From CBDDKS01 sp965230335 (GTDB lineage: Bacteria; Pseudomonadota; Gammaproteobacteria; Enterobacterales; Kangiellaceae): DNA of 64,000 bases. The stretch covers positions 1,798,001 to 1,862,000 of the forward strand of contig CBDDKS010000006.1 of the NCBI GenBank assembly GCA_965230335.1, given 5' to 3'. The notes under the pieces are model-generated. The model was not told where the DNA came from. It searched no databases and was given only the letters and a program-made list of their open reading frames with translations. Position 1 is the first letter of the stretch. The number at the start of each line of letters is the position of its first letter. Shown here in pieces: positions 34,518 to 44,214 of the stretch. The translations under genes were made by a program, and so were the position numbers.

Positions 34518-37043
34518 TTACTTTAAAATATATTTCTGGAGTTTTTGTAAAGCAATAGGCAGTAATATTAAAGTCACTAATGCAGATATGATCATAATAC
34601 TTGCCAGAAAGAAACCAACAGTAATATAGGGTACTAAAGGTGCTGCAAGTAATGGTGTGAAGCCTAAGGCGATGACAATAGCATTACGGCTGATGGCATT
34701 AGCGGGTTCACCAAACATTCGATGAATGGTTACAGAAAAATCTTTTGTTTCCTGATAGATTTCCCGGGCACGTTGTAAAAAGTGTATAGCAAAATCAACA
34801 GATAGACCGAGAGTGAGTGCCGATAAAACAGCAATTGGCATATCGTAATCTTTACCAATCCAGCCAATTAAACCATAGATACTGGTAATGGTGATTGTCA
34901 AAGGTAACATAGCTAATAAGCCAAATAGAAAACTTCTGAATAATAATGTCATCATACAAAGTACAACAATAAAGGCACCCAGCAAACTATACACCATACC
35001 TTGAACCATTTCCTGTTGCCAAACCATATTAAGGTAGGTTTTTCCTGCCCATTTTAATTGTGTGCCATTGGATAATGGATGACTTTGTAGATAACGATCA
35101 AGATAGTGTTTAACACGACTCATATCTTGATTATCGCCACTTTTTAATTGCAGCCAAATAGTCGTAGAGGAATAATCCTGTGTCACTATATGCCATAAAT
35201 CATGAGGGCGATGCGATGATTGATACTGTAATAATGTTTGAGCAATGCCTTTTTGTGTCGAAGGTAATTGATAATCTTTTTGTTCGCCACTTTTGAGTTC
35301 ACGATAAACTGTTTTTACGGCATCGACCAGACTATTACTTTTGCCTATCAAATGACTATTATTTAAGGTGGTCTGTAATGTTTCTATTTCTTGCAGAGCA
35401 CTGGGTTTTTGAAAATAAGCCAAATCAGATTTTAATGTTTCTATGTGTTGTAATAATTCATCAATTTCATTTTTTTCATCGTCAGTTATTTCGTCAGTAA
35501 AGGTATAATCTTCCAGGACGATTAAAAGTTGATTGAGTTGACTGCCCAGTAAGCTGTCTGAAATAGTACCTTGTTGTTTAATCAGTGTTTTTATGGAAGG
35601 GTTTTTGATAGAGTTAATTAAAGTATTTAATTGATTTTGTATTTTAGAGGTATCTGACTCCAAAACAATATAAGCATCATAGGTGCCCGCAAAGTGTTGA
35701 TTTAAAATACGATCCGAAATACGAATGGGATGTTCTGATTTAAACCAACGAATAGGGTTATCATTGATTTCTATTTTATAAATACCCCATACACTGAGTA
35801 GGATAACAAGACTAAAAGAAAGAGAAAATAATGTTTTATATTTTAAACTGATGCTACCTAACCTAGGTAGGCATTTTTCAAGAAGGCTTTTTTTATGTTC
35901 AGTTTTTAATAATGAATCCAATGCATTGGGACTTAACTTAGTCAGATAGGCTGGGATAAAAACAATCGTTAAAAGAAAAGCCAGTAATATTCCAAAGGCC
36001 ACAAAAGCACCAAAAATCTGTACAGGTGGAATGGGTGTTAAAAGTAAAGAGGCAAAGCCAACAGCAGAAGTCACACTGGTAAATAACATTGGCCTAAACA
36101 GTGTATGAACCACTTGTTTGATCACACTTTCACGATCATGACTTTGTTTGTAGTTGTCAGAAAATTCAGACAAAATATGAATGGAATCAACAACAGCTAT
36201 TGGCATAAGAAATATAGGAATCATTGAACTCATAATATGCACTGTAAATCCCATACCAATCATAATACCCATGGTAATAATGACCGTAGACATGGCAATG
36301 ATCATAGGAGCAGCAATAAATTTTAAATTTCTAAAGAATAGCCACATTAACAGAAAAATCATGAGGGCTGCCAGAGGTGCAGAAATACCCATTTGTACAA
36401 ACATTTGAAAACCAAAGGTATCTTCTGCTACTGGAAGACCGGTAATGTAATAATGATCTGATGAGTTAAGTGTGGCAATAATATCCTGAATTTCAGTAGA
36501 GATTCGGTAACTTTCATTTTTATCTTGTATTGGAACATAAATAATACTGGCTTTATTATCCTGAGATACCAAGGTACTTTGTAGTAATGGTAAACGATCA
36601 ATATGCTGATCAATCCATTTGGCACCAGCTTCGGTATCTGGTGCTTTTTTCATCATCCATTCAAAAAGAATACTGTGGCTGCCATCGGGTTGTTCTTTTT
36701 GTGTAATGTTATCAACGGTAGAAAGTCCTGTTAAATCAGGGATAATGACACCATCAATATGACCGATTTCTGTAGTAAGGTGCTCAAGGGCTTTTAAAGA
36801 TTGTGTATTGAATATTGTTGTTTGATTGACTGCACCAACAACGATAGCATCATGAAGATTAAAACGGGACTTTACTTGATTGTGATACACACGATCAATT
36901 TGCTCTTCCGGTAGCATATTTTCAGGATCGGTATCGATAATAATGAGTGGAATGAATGCACCAGCAATCAGTGTCAATAGGAGCGTGGTTATAAAAACAC
37001 TTTTGGAGCGAGTCATCGATAGGTTAAGTAAGTATTCTTTCAT
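34518..37043 (-). CDS. RND-superfamily (MMPL/SSD-type) exporter
   Basis: 841 aa with about 12 membrane segments in two repeats. Segment 1 (SVFITTLLLTLIAGAFIPLIII) is followed by a periplasmic domain (~30-210), a sterol-sensing-like bundle (PLAALMIFLLMWLFF ... PIFLMPIAVVDSIHILSEF), a second periplasmic domain with coiled-coil (~430-640) and a second bundle (ALTLGLSVDFAIHFLQRAREI). This is the MMPL/HpnN class that exports lipids or other hydrophobic molecules, not the tripartite drug-efflux class. First gene of a three-gene operon with a LolA-like carrier and outer-membrane barrel. Cargo unknown. Confidence 0.9.
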   Translation of the reverse strand: MKEYLLNLSMTRSKSVFITTLLLTLIAGAFIPLIIIDTDPENMLPEEQIDRVYHNQVKSRFNLHDAIVVGAVNQTTIFNTQSLKALEHLTTEIGHIDGVIIPDLTGLSTVDNITQKEQPDGSHSILFEWMMKKAPDTEAGAKWIDQHIDRLPLLQSTLVSQDNKASIIYVPIQDKNESYRISTEIQDIIATLNSSDHYYITGLPVAEDTFGFQMFVQMGISAPLAALMIFLLMWLFFRNLKFIAAPMIIAMSTVIITMGIMIGMGFTVHIMSSMIPIFLMPIAVVDSIHILSEFSDNYKQSHDRESVIKQVVHTLFRPMLFTSVTSAVGFASLLLTPIPPVQIFGAFVAFGILLAFLLTIVFIPAYLTKLSPNALDSLLKTEHKKSLLEKCLPRLGSISLKYKTLFSLSFSLVILLSVWGIYKIEINDNPIRWFKSEHPIRISDRILNQHFAGTYDAYIVLESDTSKIQNQLNTLINSIKNPSIKTLIKQQGTISDSLLGSQLNQLLIVLEDYTFTDEITDDEKNEIDELLQHIETLKSDLAYFQKPSALQEIETLQTTLNNSHLIGKSNSLVDAVKTVYRELKSGEQKDYQLPSTQKGIAQTLLQYQSSHRPHDLWHIVTQDYSSTTIWLQLKSGDNQDMSRVKHYLDRYLQSHPLSNGTQLKWAGKTYLNMVWQQEMVQGMVYSLLGAFIVVLCMMTLLFRSFLFGLLAMLPLTITITSIYGLIGWIGKDYDMPIAVLSALTLGLSVDFAIHFLQRAREIYQETKDFSVTIHRMFGEPANAISRNAIVIALGFTPLLAAPLVPYITVGFFLASIMIISALVTLILLPIALQKLQKYILK

Positions 37044-37219
37044 TGGAGATAATCTTTTATTTAAGGCGGGGTTATTTTATATTAGAATCTTCTAATATTC
37101 AATTTGATAATACAAATGATGAAATAATAAATTCATCTATGTGACCCGATTATCACTTGTTGCCTATTTATTATTTGGATACTTTTAGACAATGAGCATA
37201 AGTATTAAGAGGTGAAATA

Positions 37220-38950
37220 ATGAAAAAGTATTATTTATTCAGCTGTTTTCTTATTATATTCAGTAATATAGTGTACTCTCAAGAAATACCTGAACCAAAA
37301 ACTATGGCTATTGTTTCTTTTGAGTTTCAAAACGATACAATGAATGCCACCATTGCTCAGGATATTGTTAATGAGATTGAACGTGTATTTTTTGATCATC
37401 CCACGGATTCGGCCAATGATTATTTTGTCAATTGGACGGGAGGCATGGTCTCTTATACAAAAGATGGTAATAATGATGGACGAATTGATTATTTAGGTCA
37501 TATTGTATTGGAAGAATCCATAACAGATGATGTCAATTTAAAGTTTTTATTTTCAAATTTATCTCATGATGCTTATGGTAAGGATATTATTGATTCATAC
37601 GATCAAATTATTTTTGTTCTTTCAGCGGTTGCTCCTGGTGCAGGTGGTCATTCGTTAGTCAATTATCCGCGAACTGAGATTCACAATACATCTGCAAAAG
37701 CGTTTATCAAATTTCACACACAACCGGATAATAACACCGGGCAAAAATGGGAAACCAGAATCCGTAGAACCATTGTACATGAAATGTTACATGGGTTGGG
37801 GTTACATCATGTTTATGCTCCGGATGGAGAAGAACGTTTTAATGATGGAAATAATCCAGGATTCTTTCCACATCGAGTTGGTGGGCGTTTAGATTCTTTG
37901 GGCGCGCGCACTATTGATTTTTCTTATTTAAACTTGCCACATTTGTATCAATTGGAAAAATATCAACAAGCTGATGTTAACTATATTGAACATGTGTATG
38001 AAAGCCAAAATAATGCTTCTTATTCAATTCCTGAACTAACCAATTATACAGATGGGGATGTGCGTGGCATTGTCATACCTGAAGGTAAAGCTGATAACTA
38101 TTATGATGCAACAGTATGGATATTTCCAAGTTATGCTCCTTATTATAATCAAACCTATGATTATTTTGTTTCTTATTCTAATAAGGAAGGCAGTGATTAT
38201 GTATATATTCATAAAGGGGCTGCAGGACAGGCATTTTTACTTGAAAAACTAACTTCTGGACAAGTTTATCATGACACCAGAAATAATATTACAATATCAT
38301 TTACTGGTGTGATTCATCATCGTGCAGATGTAAAAATTGAAGTAGGAGAAAAAAATGTAGATTGTCGTATGGTAAGTAATCCACTTTATACAGAATTTTC
38401 GATTGAAGCTTATTCATCTACAGGTTTCGGTGGTTTAGGATTGGAATATACAATCACTAATGAAGACACTTTACCTTCTTCTTGCGTAGAAACTTTTGAG
38501 TACAATGTTATTGCAAAATTATTTAAAGGAAGTACATTGATTTCTGAAAAAAGATTAACACATACTTTGACTCAACAAGAAGTGTTCGTTACCAATGAGT
38601 TTTTTGCCTTGCCAGCAGCAAGTGATGAAATTACACCGGCTAATTTTGGTGATACTTATCGATTTGAGGTTCAGGCTTATCGTGAAGCATCGGTGGCAAA
38701 TGGTGCGGTTCAGGAATATCTTTGGACTAGAAAAAATCAGGAAATAAATTTTACACCAAACTATGTTATTGATGGTAATTATGATGGAGTAGTCAATATT
38801 AATGATTTTTTAGGTTTCTCAGCATTATGGCAGAAAACACCAAAAAATTATGTTTATGACAGTGATTTTGATCGATTGATTGGTATTAATGATTATTTAT
38901 CTATATTAGGTGCTTGGGAAAAAACTTTTATTGATAGAAGGCAGAATTAA
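37220..38950 (+). CDS. Secreted metzincin-type metalloprotease with dockerin-like repeats
   Basis: Signal peptide (1-20, ending VYSQ). The zinc site HEMLHGLGLHH (H187, E188, H191, H197) is a full HExxHxxGxxH metzincin motif. C-terminal residues 518-537 and 547-566 are two EF-hand-like units (DGNYDGVVNINDFLGF and DSDFDRLIGINDYLSI) with dockerin-type spacing. The middle part (~260-500) is strand-rich and unassigned. Dockerins normally bind cohesins; none is seen here, so the repeats may simply bind calcium or anchor the protein. Monocistronic, ended by a strong terminator. Expected to be outside the inner membrane. Confidence 0.8.
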   Translation: MKKYYLFSCFLIIFSNIVYSQEIPEPKTMAIVSFEFQNDTMNATIAQDIVNEIERVFFDHPTDSANDYFVNWTGGMVSYTKDGNNDGRIDYLGHIVLEESITDDVNLKFLFSNLSHDAYGKDIIDSYDQIIFVLSAVAPGAGGHSLVNYPRTEIHNTSAKAFIKFHTQPDNNTGQKWETRIRRTIVHEMLHGLGLHHVYAPDGEERFNDGNNPGFFPHRVGGRLDSLGARTIDFSYLNLPHLYQLEKYQQADVNYIEHVYESQNNASYSIPELTNYTDGDVRGIVIPEGKADNYYDATVWIFPSYAPYYNQTYDYFVSYSNKEGSDYVYIHKGAAGQAFLLEKLTSGQVYHDTRNNITISFTGVIHHRADVKIEVGEKNVDCRMVSNPLYTEFSIEAYSSTGFGGLGLEYTITNEDTLPSSCVETFEYNVIAKLFKGSTLISEKRLTHTLTQQEVFVTNEFFALPAASDEITPANFGDTYRFEVQAYREASVANGAVQEYLWTRKNQEINFTPNYVIDGNYDGVVNINDFLGFSALWQKTPKNYVYDSDFDRLIGINDYLSILGAWEKTFIDRRQN

Positions 38951-38972
38951 TTGATAAATAGATATTAGTTGG

Positions 38973-38997
38973 GGGCGTATATGAATACGCCCTTTTT
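38973..38997 (+). terminator. Rho-independent terminator of the metalloprotease gene
   Basis: GGGCGTAT (38973-38980) pairs with ATACGCCC (38985-38992), loop ATGA, then a T run. It lies 23 nt after the stop codon. Confidence 0.9.
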
Positions 38998-39037
38998 GTT
39001 TAGGTAATAAAATATTTAAATTAAAAATATCAGAAAA

Positions 39038-40318
39038 TTATTTTTTATTGATTGCTTTAAAACCAATATCATTGCGGTAATAAACATCATTCCATTGAAT
39101 ACTTCTTACTCTTTCATAAGCCAATTTTTGTGCTTCAGAAAGTGTATAATCTAAAGCAACGACACATAGTACACGACCACCTGTTGTTATAGTATGTGAA
39201 TCTTTTTGTTGAGTACCAGCATGAAATACTTTGGTATTAGACAACGAATGCTCCAATCCTGAAATGACATGACCTTTTTCATATTGATTAGGGTAACCGC
39301 CTGCTGCCATAACGACACCTAATGCATAGCGGGGATCCCATTCTGCGGTTGCTTGATTTAGCTGACCCTGAGTTGCCAGGAGACAAAGTTCAACAAGATC
39401 TGAATGAAGTCTGCTTAAAATAGGCTGTGTTTCAGGATCACCAAAACGACAGTTGTATTCTAAAACTTTGATGTCCTGATTTTGTGTATTAATCATTAAA
39501 CCAGCATATAAAAAACCCGTGTAAGGCATACCTTCTTTTTGCAAACCTGAAATAGTAGGGATAATAATATCCTGCATAATTTTTTCATGTAGAGCTTCTG
39601 TAACGATAGGTGCAGGTGAATAAGCACCCATACCGCCAGTATTCGGACCTTTATCGCCATTATCCCGTGCTTTATGATCTTGTGATGTTGCTAAAGGTAA
39701 AATATGCTGACCATCAGCCATAACAATAAAACTGGCTTCTTCACCCTCTAAAAATTCTTCAATAACAATACTATGTCCTGCTTCCCCAAAGCGGTTACCT
39801 TCAAGCATATCTTCTACAGCGGCAAAGGCTTCTTCCTGATGATAGGCAATTACCACACCCTTTCCTGCTGCAAGGCCGTCGGCTTTAATGACAATGGGGG
39901 TGCCTTGTTCTTCAATATATTTTTTTGCGGCATTGACTTCTGTAAAATGTGAAAAAAATGCGGTAGGAATTTTGTGTCTTATTAAAAATTCTTTAGAAAA
40001 TATTTTGGAGCCTTCAAGCTGAGCTGCTTTTTGACTGGGACCAAAAATAGGGAGGGATTCAGCCTGAAATTGATCAACAATGCCAAGTACCAAGGGTTGT
40101 TCTGGTCCAACAATAGTGAGATCAATGTTGTTTTGTTTGGCAAAGTGAATCAGTGATTGAATATCGTCTGCTGCAATGTCAATATTGGATATTTTATCTT
40201 CCAATTGTGTGCCTGCATTACCAGGGGCAACAAAGACCTGTTGCACTTTGGATGATTGAGCTGCTTTCCAGGCAAGAGCATGTTCTCTGCCACCACTACC
40301 AATAATAAGAATTTTCAT
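39038..40318 (-). CDS. purD: Phosphoribosylamine-glycine ligase
   Basis: ATP-grasp enzyme of purine synthesis making GAR from phosphoribosylamine and glycine. N-terminal GSGGREHALAWKA, ATP-grasp core (VIKADGLAAGKGVVIA) and GDPETQP metal site are all visible. Length 426 aa is normal. In many gammaproteobacteria purD directly follows purH; here a small outer-membrane protein gene is interposed. Confidence 0.98.
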   Translation of the reverse strand: MKILIIGSGGREHALAWKAAQSSKVQQVFVAPGNAGTQLEDKISNIDIAADDIQSLIHFAKQNNIDLTIVGPEQPLVLGIVDQFQAESLPIFGPSQKAAQLEGSKIFSKEFLIRHKIPTAFFSHFTEVNAAKKYIEEQGTPIVIKADGLAAGKGVVIAYHQEEAFAAVEDMLEGNRFGEAGHSIVIEEFLEGEEASFIVMADGQHILPLATSQDHKARDNGDKGPNTGGMGAYSPAPIVTEALHEKIMQDIIIPTISGLQKEGMPYTGFLYAGLMINTQNQDIKVLEYNCRFGDPETQPILSRLHSDLVELCLLATQGQLNQATAEWDPRYALGVVMAAGGYPNQYEKGHVISGLEHSLSNTKVFHAGTQQKDSHTITTGGRVLCVVALDYTLSEAQKLAYERVRSIQWNDVYYRNDIGFKAINKK

Positions 40319-40379
40319 AGAAATTAAGAATCGACAAGTTGAGAAAAAGTAAATTCTATCGTGAAATGCATAAAAGCGA

Positions 40380-40404
40380 AAGGGCTCATGGAGAATGAGC
40401 CCTT
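40380..40404 (-). terminator. Rho-independent terminator of the small barrel gene
   Basis: AAGGGCTCAT (40380-40389) pairs with ATGAGCCCTT (40395-40404); on the minus strand it is followed by TTTCGCTTTT. It separates the barrel gene from purD. Confidence 0.85.
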
Positions 40405-40428
40405 GGGGGGAATCACCAACAACAGGGT

Positions 40429-40965
40429 TTAGAAGTTAATACGAGCACCTAACGTATAACCGTTGTTGTGGAAGTCATCTGTGTTATATTCGATGAATAT
40501 TCCAGTACTTTGATTTAAATAATAATTGGAGCCTAAGGAGAGTTGAGTTCTGGCTCCGGTAATATCCAAATCTTCTGAACCAATTTCGCCATAGAGTTCA
40601 ACAATAGATGAAAGATTATGTCGAAGGCCGACACCTAAATAGTAACCATCGTCTTCAAAAGCATTCAATTCATAGTCTCGATATTCAATGGTGGTGTAGG
40701 CAGAAGAACTATCACTTAGTGGTATGATGTAGCCCAAACCTAAAGATAACGTTTCGGTGTCATTATTGTTGTTATCACTTAGATCTGAAAAACGAAGACT
40801 GGCAAAAAAATCTTTTGATACATTGATTTGACCAAAAAATTCATAACCATCACTGTCTTCTATTTCTTGATATCCCAGTTCTGCACGATTAAAGTCAGGG
40901 TTTTCTGCAAAAGCAAAACTTGATGCCAATAAAGTGATAATAGAAAAAGAAGATAAAAGTTTCAT
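40429..40965 (-). CDS. Small outer-membrane beta-barrel protein between purH and purD
   Basis: 178 aa with a signal peptide (1-20, ending SFAFAEN). The mature part is about eight strands with short acidic turns, ending GARINF, as in OmpA/OmpX-size barrels. No function assignable. It has its own terminator, and is inserted between purH and purD, which otherwise would be adjacent. Likely an independent transcription unit. Confidence 0.8.
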   Translation of the reverse strand: MKLLSSFSIITLLASSFAFAENPDFNRAELGYQEIEDSDGYEFFGQINVSKDFFASLRFSDLSDNNNNDTETLSLGLGYIIPLSDSSSAYTTIEYRDYELNAFEDDGYYLGVGLRHNLSSIVELYGEIGSEDLDITGARTQLSLGSNYYLNQSTGIFIEYNTDDFHNNGYTLGARINF

Positions 40966-41116
40966 AGTTGTATTCCTCTAGTTTGATGAAACATGAATGT
41001 TAGCTGAACAAATGTTGCAACCTGTTGGCATTCTATGAATGCTTGACATCAGTTTAATCAACTCAAGATGAATAAAACCTGAATGAAAAAGAATTAAATA
41101 ACCTCAAAAGAAGAAT

Positions 41117-41140
41117 AAGATCTGTTGAACAACAGACCTT
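41117..41140 (-). terminator. Rho-independent terminator after purH
   Basis: AAGATCTGTT (41117-41126) pairs with AACAGACCTT (41131-41140) with one mismatch; on the minus strand a T-rich stretch follows. It lies 6 nt after the purH stop. Confidence 0.7.
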
Positions 41141-41145
41141 AGTGC

Positions 41146-42717
41146 TTAATGTTTAAAATGGCGCATGTCAGTAAAGATCATGGCAATACCATGTTCATTG
41201 GCTGCATCTATCACTTCACTGTCTCTTATTGAACCACCTGGTTGAATAATGGCTGTGATACCTTCTTTTGCCGCTGCATCAATCGTGTCTCTAAAAGGAA
41301 AAAATGCATCAGAAGCCATCACGGAACCTTTAACAATAAGTCCTTCATCGTGTGCTTTTAATGCAGCTATTTTGGCTGAGTAAACACGGCTCATCTGTCC
41401 TGCTCCAATACCAATAGTTTGTTGATCCTTTGCATAAACAATAGCATTGGATTTAACAAATTTTGTAACTTTCCAACTGAATAGTAAATCTTTCATTTCT
41501 TCTTCAGTGGGTGTACGTTGTGTGACTATTTTAATAGAAGGTTCGTATTCCTGTATATCATTGTCGGTATCCTGAATTAATAATCCACCGGTTACTTTTT
41601 TGTAATCCAATGTTGGATGTGTTTGACGCCACTCACCACTTTCAAGTAATCGGATATTTTCTTTTTCTTTTAAAACAGCAATGGTTTTTTCAGAAACTTT
41701 AGGAGCGATCATCACTTCAACAAATTGACGTTGAATAATATGTTGGGCGGTTTCAGCATCGAGTTCCCGATTAAATGCAATGATGCCACCAAAAGCTGAA
41801 GTGGGATCTGTTTGATAGGCTTTTTGATAAGCATCAAAAATATTTTTACCAATAGCGACACCACAAGGGTTGGCATGTTTCACAATAACACAGGCTGGTA
41901 CAGAGAAACTTTTAACACATTCCAATGCAGCATCAGTGTCGGCAATATTATTGAAAGACAATGCTTTACCCTGTATTTGATGAGCTTGGGCAACACAAGC
42001 ATTCGAAAACTGGGTGTCGGAATAAAAAGCCGCTTTTTGATGAGGGTTTTCACCATAACGCATATCCTGAATTTTTTTATATTGAAATGAAAAAACATCA
42101 GGAAATTTAGAAGGTTCGTTGAGATTATCCAGTCTTGCATTGAAGTAGTTGGAAATAGCGGCATCATATTTTGCGGTATGGGCAAATGCTTTTGCCGCTA
42201 AATTAAATCGAAAATCTTTTTGGGTGCCGCTTGATTGTTTGAGTTCATGGATAACATGATCATAATCAGCAGGACTGACAATGACAATAACATCGTTATG
42301 GTTTTTTGCTGCTGCTCGCAGCATGGTAGGGCCGCCTATATCAATTTGTTCAATGGCTGTTGCCAAGTCATCATTTTTCTGGATAGTTTCTTCAAAAGGG
42401 TAAAGATTGACTACCAGTAAATCGATACCAATCATATCATGTTGAGCCATAGTGGCGTCATCAATACCTCTTCGTCCTAAAAGAGCGCCATGAATTTTGG
42501 GATGTAGTGTTTTAACTCGGCCATCCATCATTTCAGGATATTCTGTATACTCTGAAACTTCGGTAACATTGACGTTGTGTTCAGCGAGGAGTTTGGCGGT
42601 ACCTCCAGTGGACAGTAATTCAATATCCAGCTGTTCAAGTTGTTGTGCGAAAGGAACAATATCTGTTTTGTCAGAGACACTAATCAGTGCTCTTTTGACA
42701 GGTTTTACAAGTGACAT
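41146..42717 (-). CDS. purH: Bifunctional AICAR transformylase / IMP cyclohydrolase
   Basis: Last two steps of IMP synthesis. The N-terminal cyclohydrolase (RALISVSDKTDIVPFAQQL, STGGTAKLL, VKTLHPKIHGALLGRR) precedes the transformylase with KHANPCGVAIG and SAFGGIIAFNREL. Length 523 aa is complete. It is separated by about 60 nt from fis and ends with a terminator. No classic PurR box is seen upstream. Confidence 0.98.
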   Translation of the reverse strand: MSLVKPVKRALISVSDKTDIVPFAQQLEQLDIELLSTGGTAKLLAEHNVNVTEVSEYTEYPEMMDGRVKTLHPKIHGALLGRRGIDDATMAQHDMIGIDLLVVNLYPFEETIQKNDDLATAIEQIDIGGPTMLRAAAKNHNDVIVIVSPADYDHVIHELKQSSGTQKDFRFNLAAKAFAHTAKYDAAISNYFNARLDNLNEPSKFPDVFSFQYKKIQDMRYGENPHQKAAFYSDTQFSNACVAQAHQIQGKALSFNNIADTDAALECVKSFSVPACVIVKHANPCGVAIGKNIFDAYQKAYQTDPTSAFGGIIAFNRELDAETAQHIIQRQFVEVMIAPKVSEKTIAVLKEKENIRLLESGEWRQTHPTLDYKKVTGGLLIQDTDNDIQEYEPSIKIVTQRTPTEEEMKDLLFSWKVTKFVKSNAIVYAKDQQTIGIGAGQMSRVYSAKIAALKAHDEGLIVKGSVMASDAFFPFRDTIDAAAKEGITAIIQPGGSIRDSEVIDAANEHGIAMIFTDMRHFKH

Positions 42718-42779
42718 GCAAAATTCCCAAAATTGATGGTAGTAGAAAAAGTGAAAGAGGGTATGATAATAGTTATTGG

Positions 42780-43076
42780 TTAATAAATCCCGTGTATTCG
42801 TAATTTTTTCCTGAGTGTGCCCCGATTAAGACCTAGTACATTGGCTGCTTTTGATTGATTGCCTTCTGTATATTCCAATACTTTTTCCAACAAAGGTACT
42901 TCAACTTCATTTAAAACCAATTCATAAAGGGCGCAGGGTTCTTCACCTTCAAGCTGGTCAAAATAATTGGTAATGGCTGTCGTTATACTATCACGAAAAG
43001 AAGGTTGCTCAAGGGTAATTCCGGTATTGTCAGTATGTTGGTGAGATAGTTTCTCCATGGTTTCTAAGATAATCAT
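42780..43076 (-). CDS. fis: DNA-binding protein Fis
   Basis: Nucleoid protein and recombination/transcription factor. The C-terminal helix-turn-helix (LEYTEGNQSKAANVLGLNRGTLRKKLRIHGI) is diagnostic. I take ATG 43076, giving exactly 98 aa as in E. coli; its ATGA overlaps the dusB stop, the classic dusB-fis arrangement. A longer open frame to 43148 lies within dusB and is not credible. Confidence 0.97.
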   Translation of the reverse strand: MIILETMEKLSHQHTDNTGITLEQPSFRDSITTAITNYFDQLEGEEPCALYELVLNEVEVPLLEKVLEYTEGNQSKAANVLGLNRGTLRKKLRIHGIY

Positions 43077-44059
43077 GCTACTTTTGCCTGTTTTAATTTT
43101 TGATGTTGAAAGAAGTGTTGTATGGCTTTTTGTTGTTTTGAAGCACATTGAATCAGATTAAATTGTCGACGAAAATGATCGCTGTCAGCCTGTTCCTTTA
43201 GATACCAAGAAACATGCTTTCGCGCAATTCTCATACCTTGCTCTAAACCATAAAACTGATGTAGTTGATCAACATGATTTAAAATCAGGTCTTCGACTTC
43301 ACTTAAATCTGGAGGAGGTAAGTTTTCCCCAGTTTTTAGGAAATGAAGGATCTCTTTAAAAATCCACGGCTTTCCTTGTGCTGCACGCCCGATCATAATA
43401 GCATCGGCTTGCGTATACTCCAATACAAAAAGTGCTTTCTGAGAACTGGTAATATCACCATTGGCAATGATGGGTATTGATATCGAATTTTTAATTTGTC
43501 GAATGGTTTCGTATTCTGCTTCACCAGAATAACCACATGCTCTGGTACGTCCATGAATAGTGAGTGCCTGAATGCCATTATTTTCTGCAATCTTTGCGAT
43601 TTCCAATGCATTTTTGTGATGAGTGTCCCAACCTGTGCGCATTTTTAATGTGACAGGTACATTCACTTGTGATGTGACTGCCGAAAGAATCTGAGCCACT
43701 AAATCGGGATATTGCATTAAAGCCGATCCCGCTGCTTTTTTGCAGACCTTTTTGGCAGGACATCCCATGTTAATATCAATAATTTGTGCACCACGATCAA
43801 CATTGTATTGTGCGGCTTCTGCCATTACCTGAGGTTCCGTTCCAAGAATTTGCACAGAGCGCAAGCCTATTTCACCAGAATGATCGGCTTTTAATCGGCT
43901 TTTTCTGGTATTTCTTAATGATGGGTTAGATGAAATCATTTCTGAAACGGTCATTCCTGCACCTTGTGATTTACAGAGTTGCCGAAAAGGTCTGTCTGTA
44001 ACACCTGCCATTGGTGCGAGTATCATTGGGTTGTCCAAAGTATATGGCCCTATTTGCAT
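43073..44059 (-). CDS. dusB: tRNA-dihydrouridine synthase B
   Basis: FMN enzyme reducing uridine at tRNA position 17. Signature LAPMAGVTDRPFRQLC at the N-terminus, DINMGCPAKKVCKKAAGSAL with the catalytic cysteine, and IIANGDITS / ADAIMIGRAAQGKPW in the barrel. 328 aa. It is first in a two-gene operon with fis (overlap ATGA), the usual way fis is expressed. Confidence 0.97.
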   Translation of the reverse strand: MQIGPYTLDNPMILAPMAGVTDRPFRQLCKSQGAGMTVSEMISSNPSLRNTRKSRLKADHSGEIGLRSVQILGTEPQVMAEAAQYNVDRGAQIIDINMGCPAKKVCKKAAGSALMQYPDLVAQILSAVTSQVNVPVTLKMRTGWDTHHKNALEIAKIAENNGIQALTIHGRTRACGYSGEAEYETIRQIKNSISIPIIANGDITSSQKALFVLEYTQADAIMIGRAAQGKPWIFKEILHFLKTGENLPPPDLSEVEDLILNHVDQLHQFYGLEQGMRIARKHVSWYLKEQADSDHFRRQFNLIQCASKQQKAIQHFFQHQKLKQAKVA

Positions 44060-44188
44060 GATGACTAAAATACCGTTCAGTTAAATCAATCTTGAATATA
44101 TCTATGAGTGGATATAGGACGACGAATCATACACTGTTTTGTTATCCTTTGAAATAAAAAACTAGGGTTGTTAATAAGTATTGAAGGC

Positions 44189-44214
44189 TAGGGGCTGTTG
44201 ATCTTTGATAGGTT
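44189..44214 (-). repeat. Dispersed repeat, single arm
   Basis: Reverse-strand copy of the repeat: TAGGGGCTGTTGATCTTTGA followed by TAGGTT, 24 of 26 bases equal to the arm at 49681 and 51063. It abuts the stop codon (44215) of the DUF3426-type gene. Confidence 0.7.

Noticed and set aside
43077..43148. N-terminal extension of Fis
   Set aside because: It lies inside the dusB coding sequence; ATG 43076 gives the expected 98 aa.
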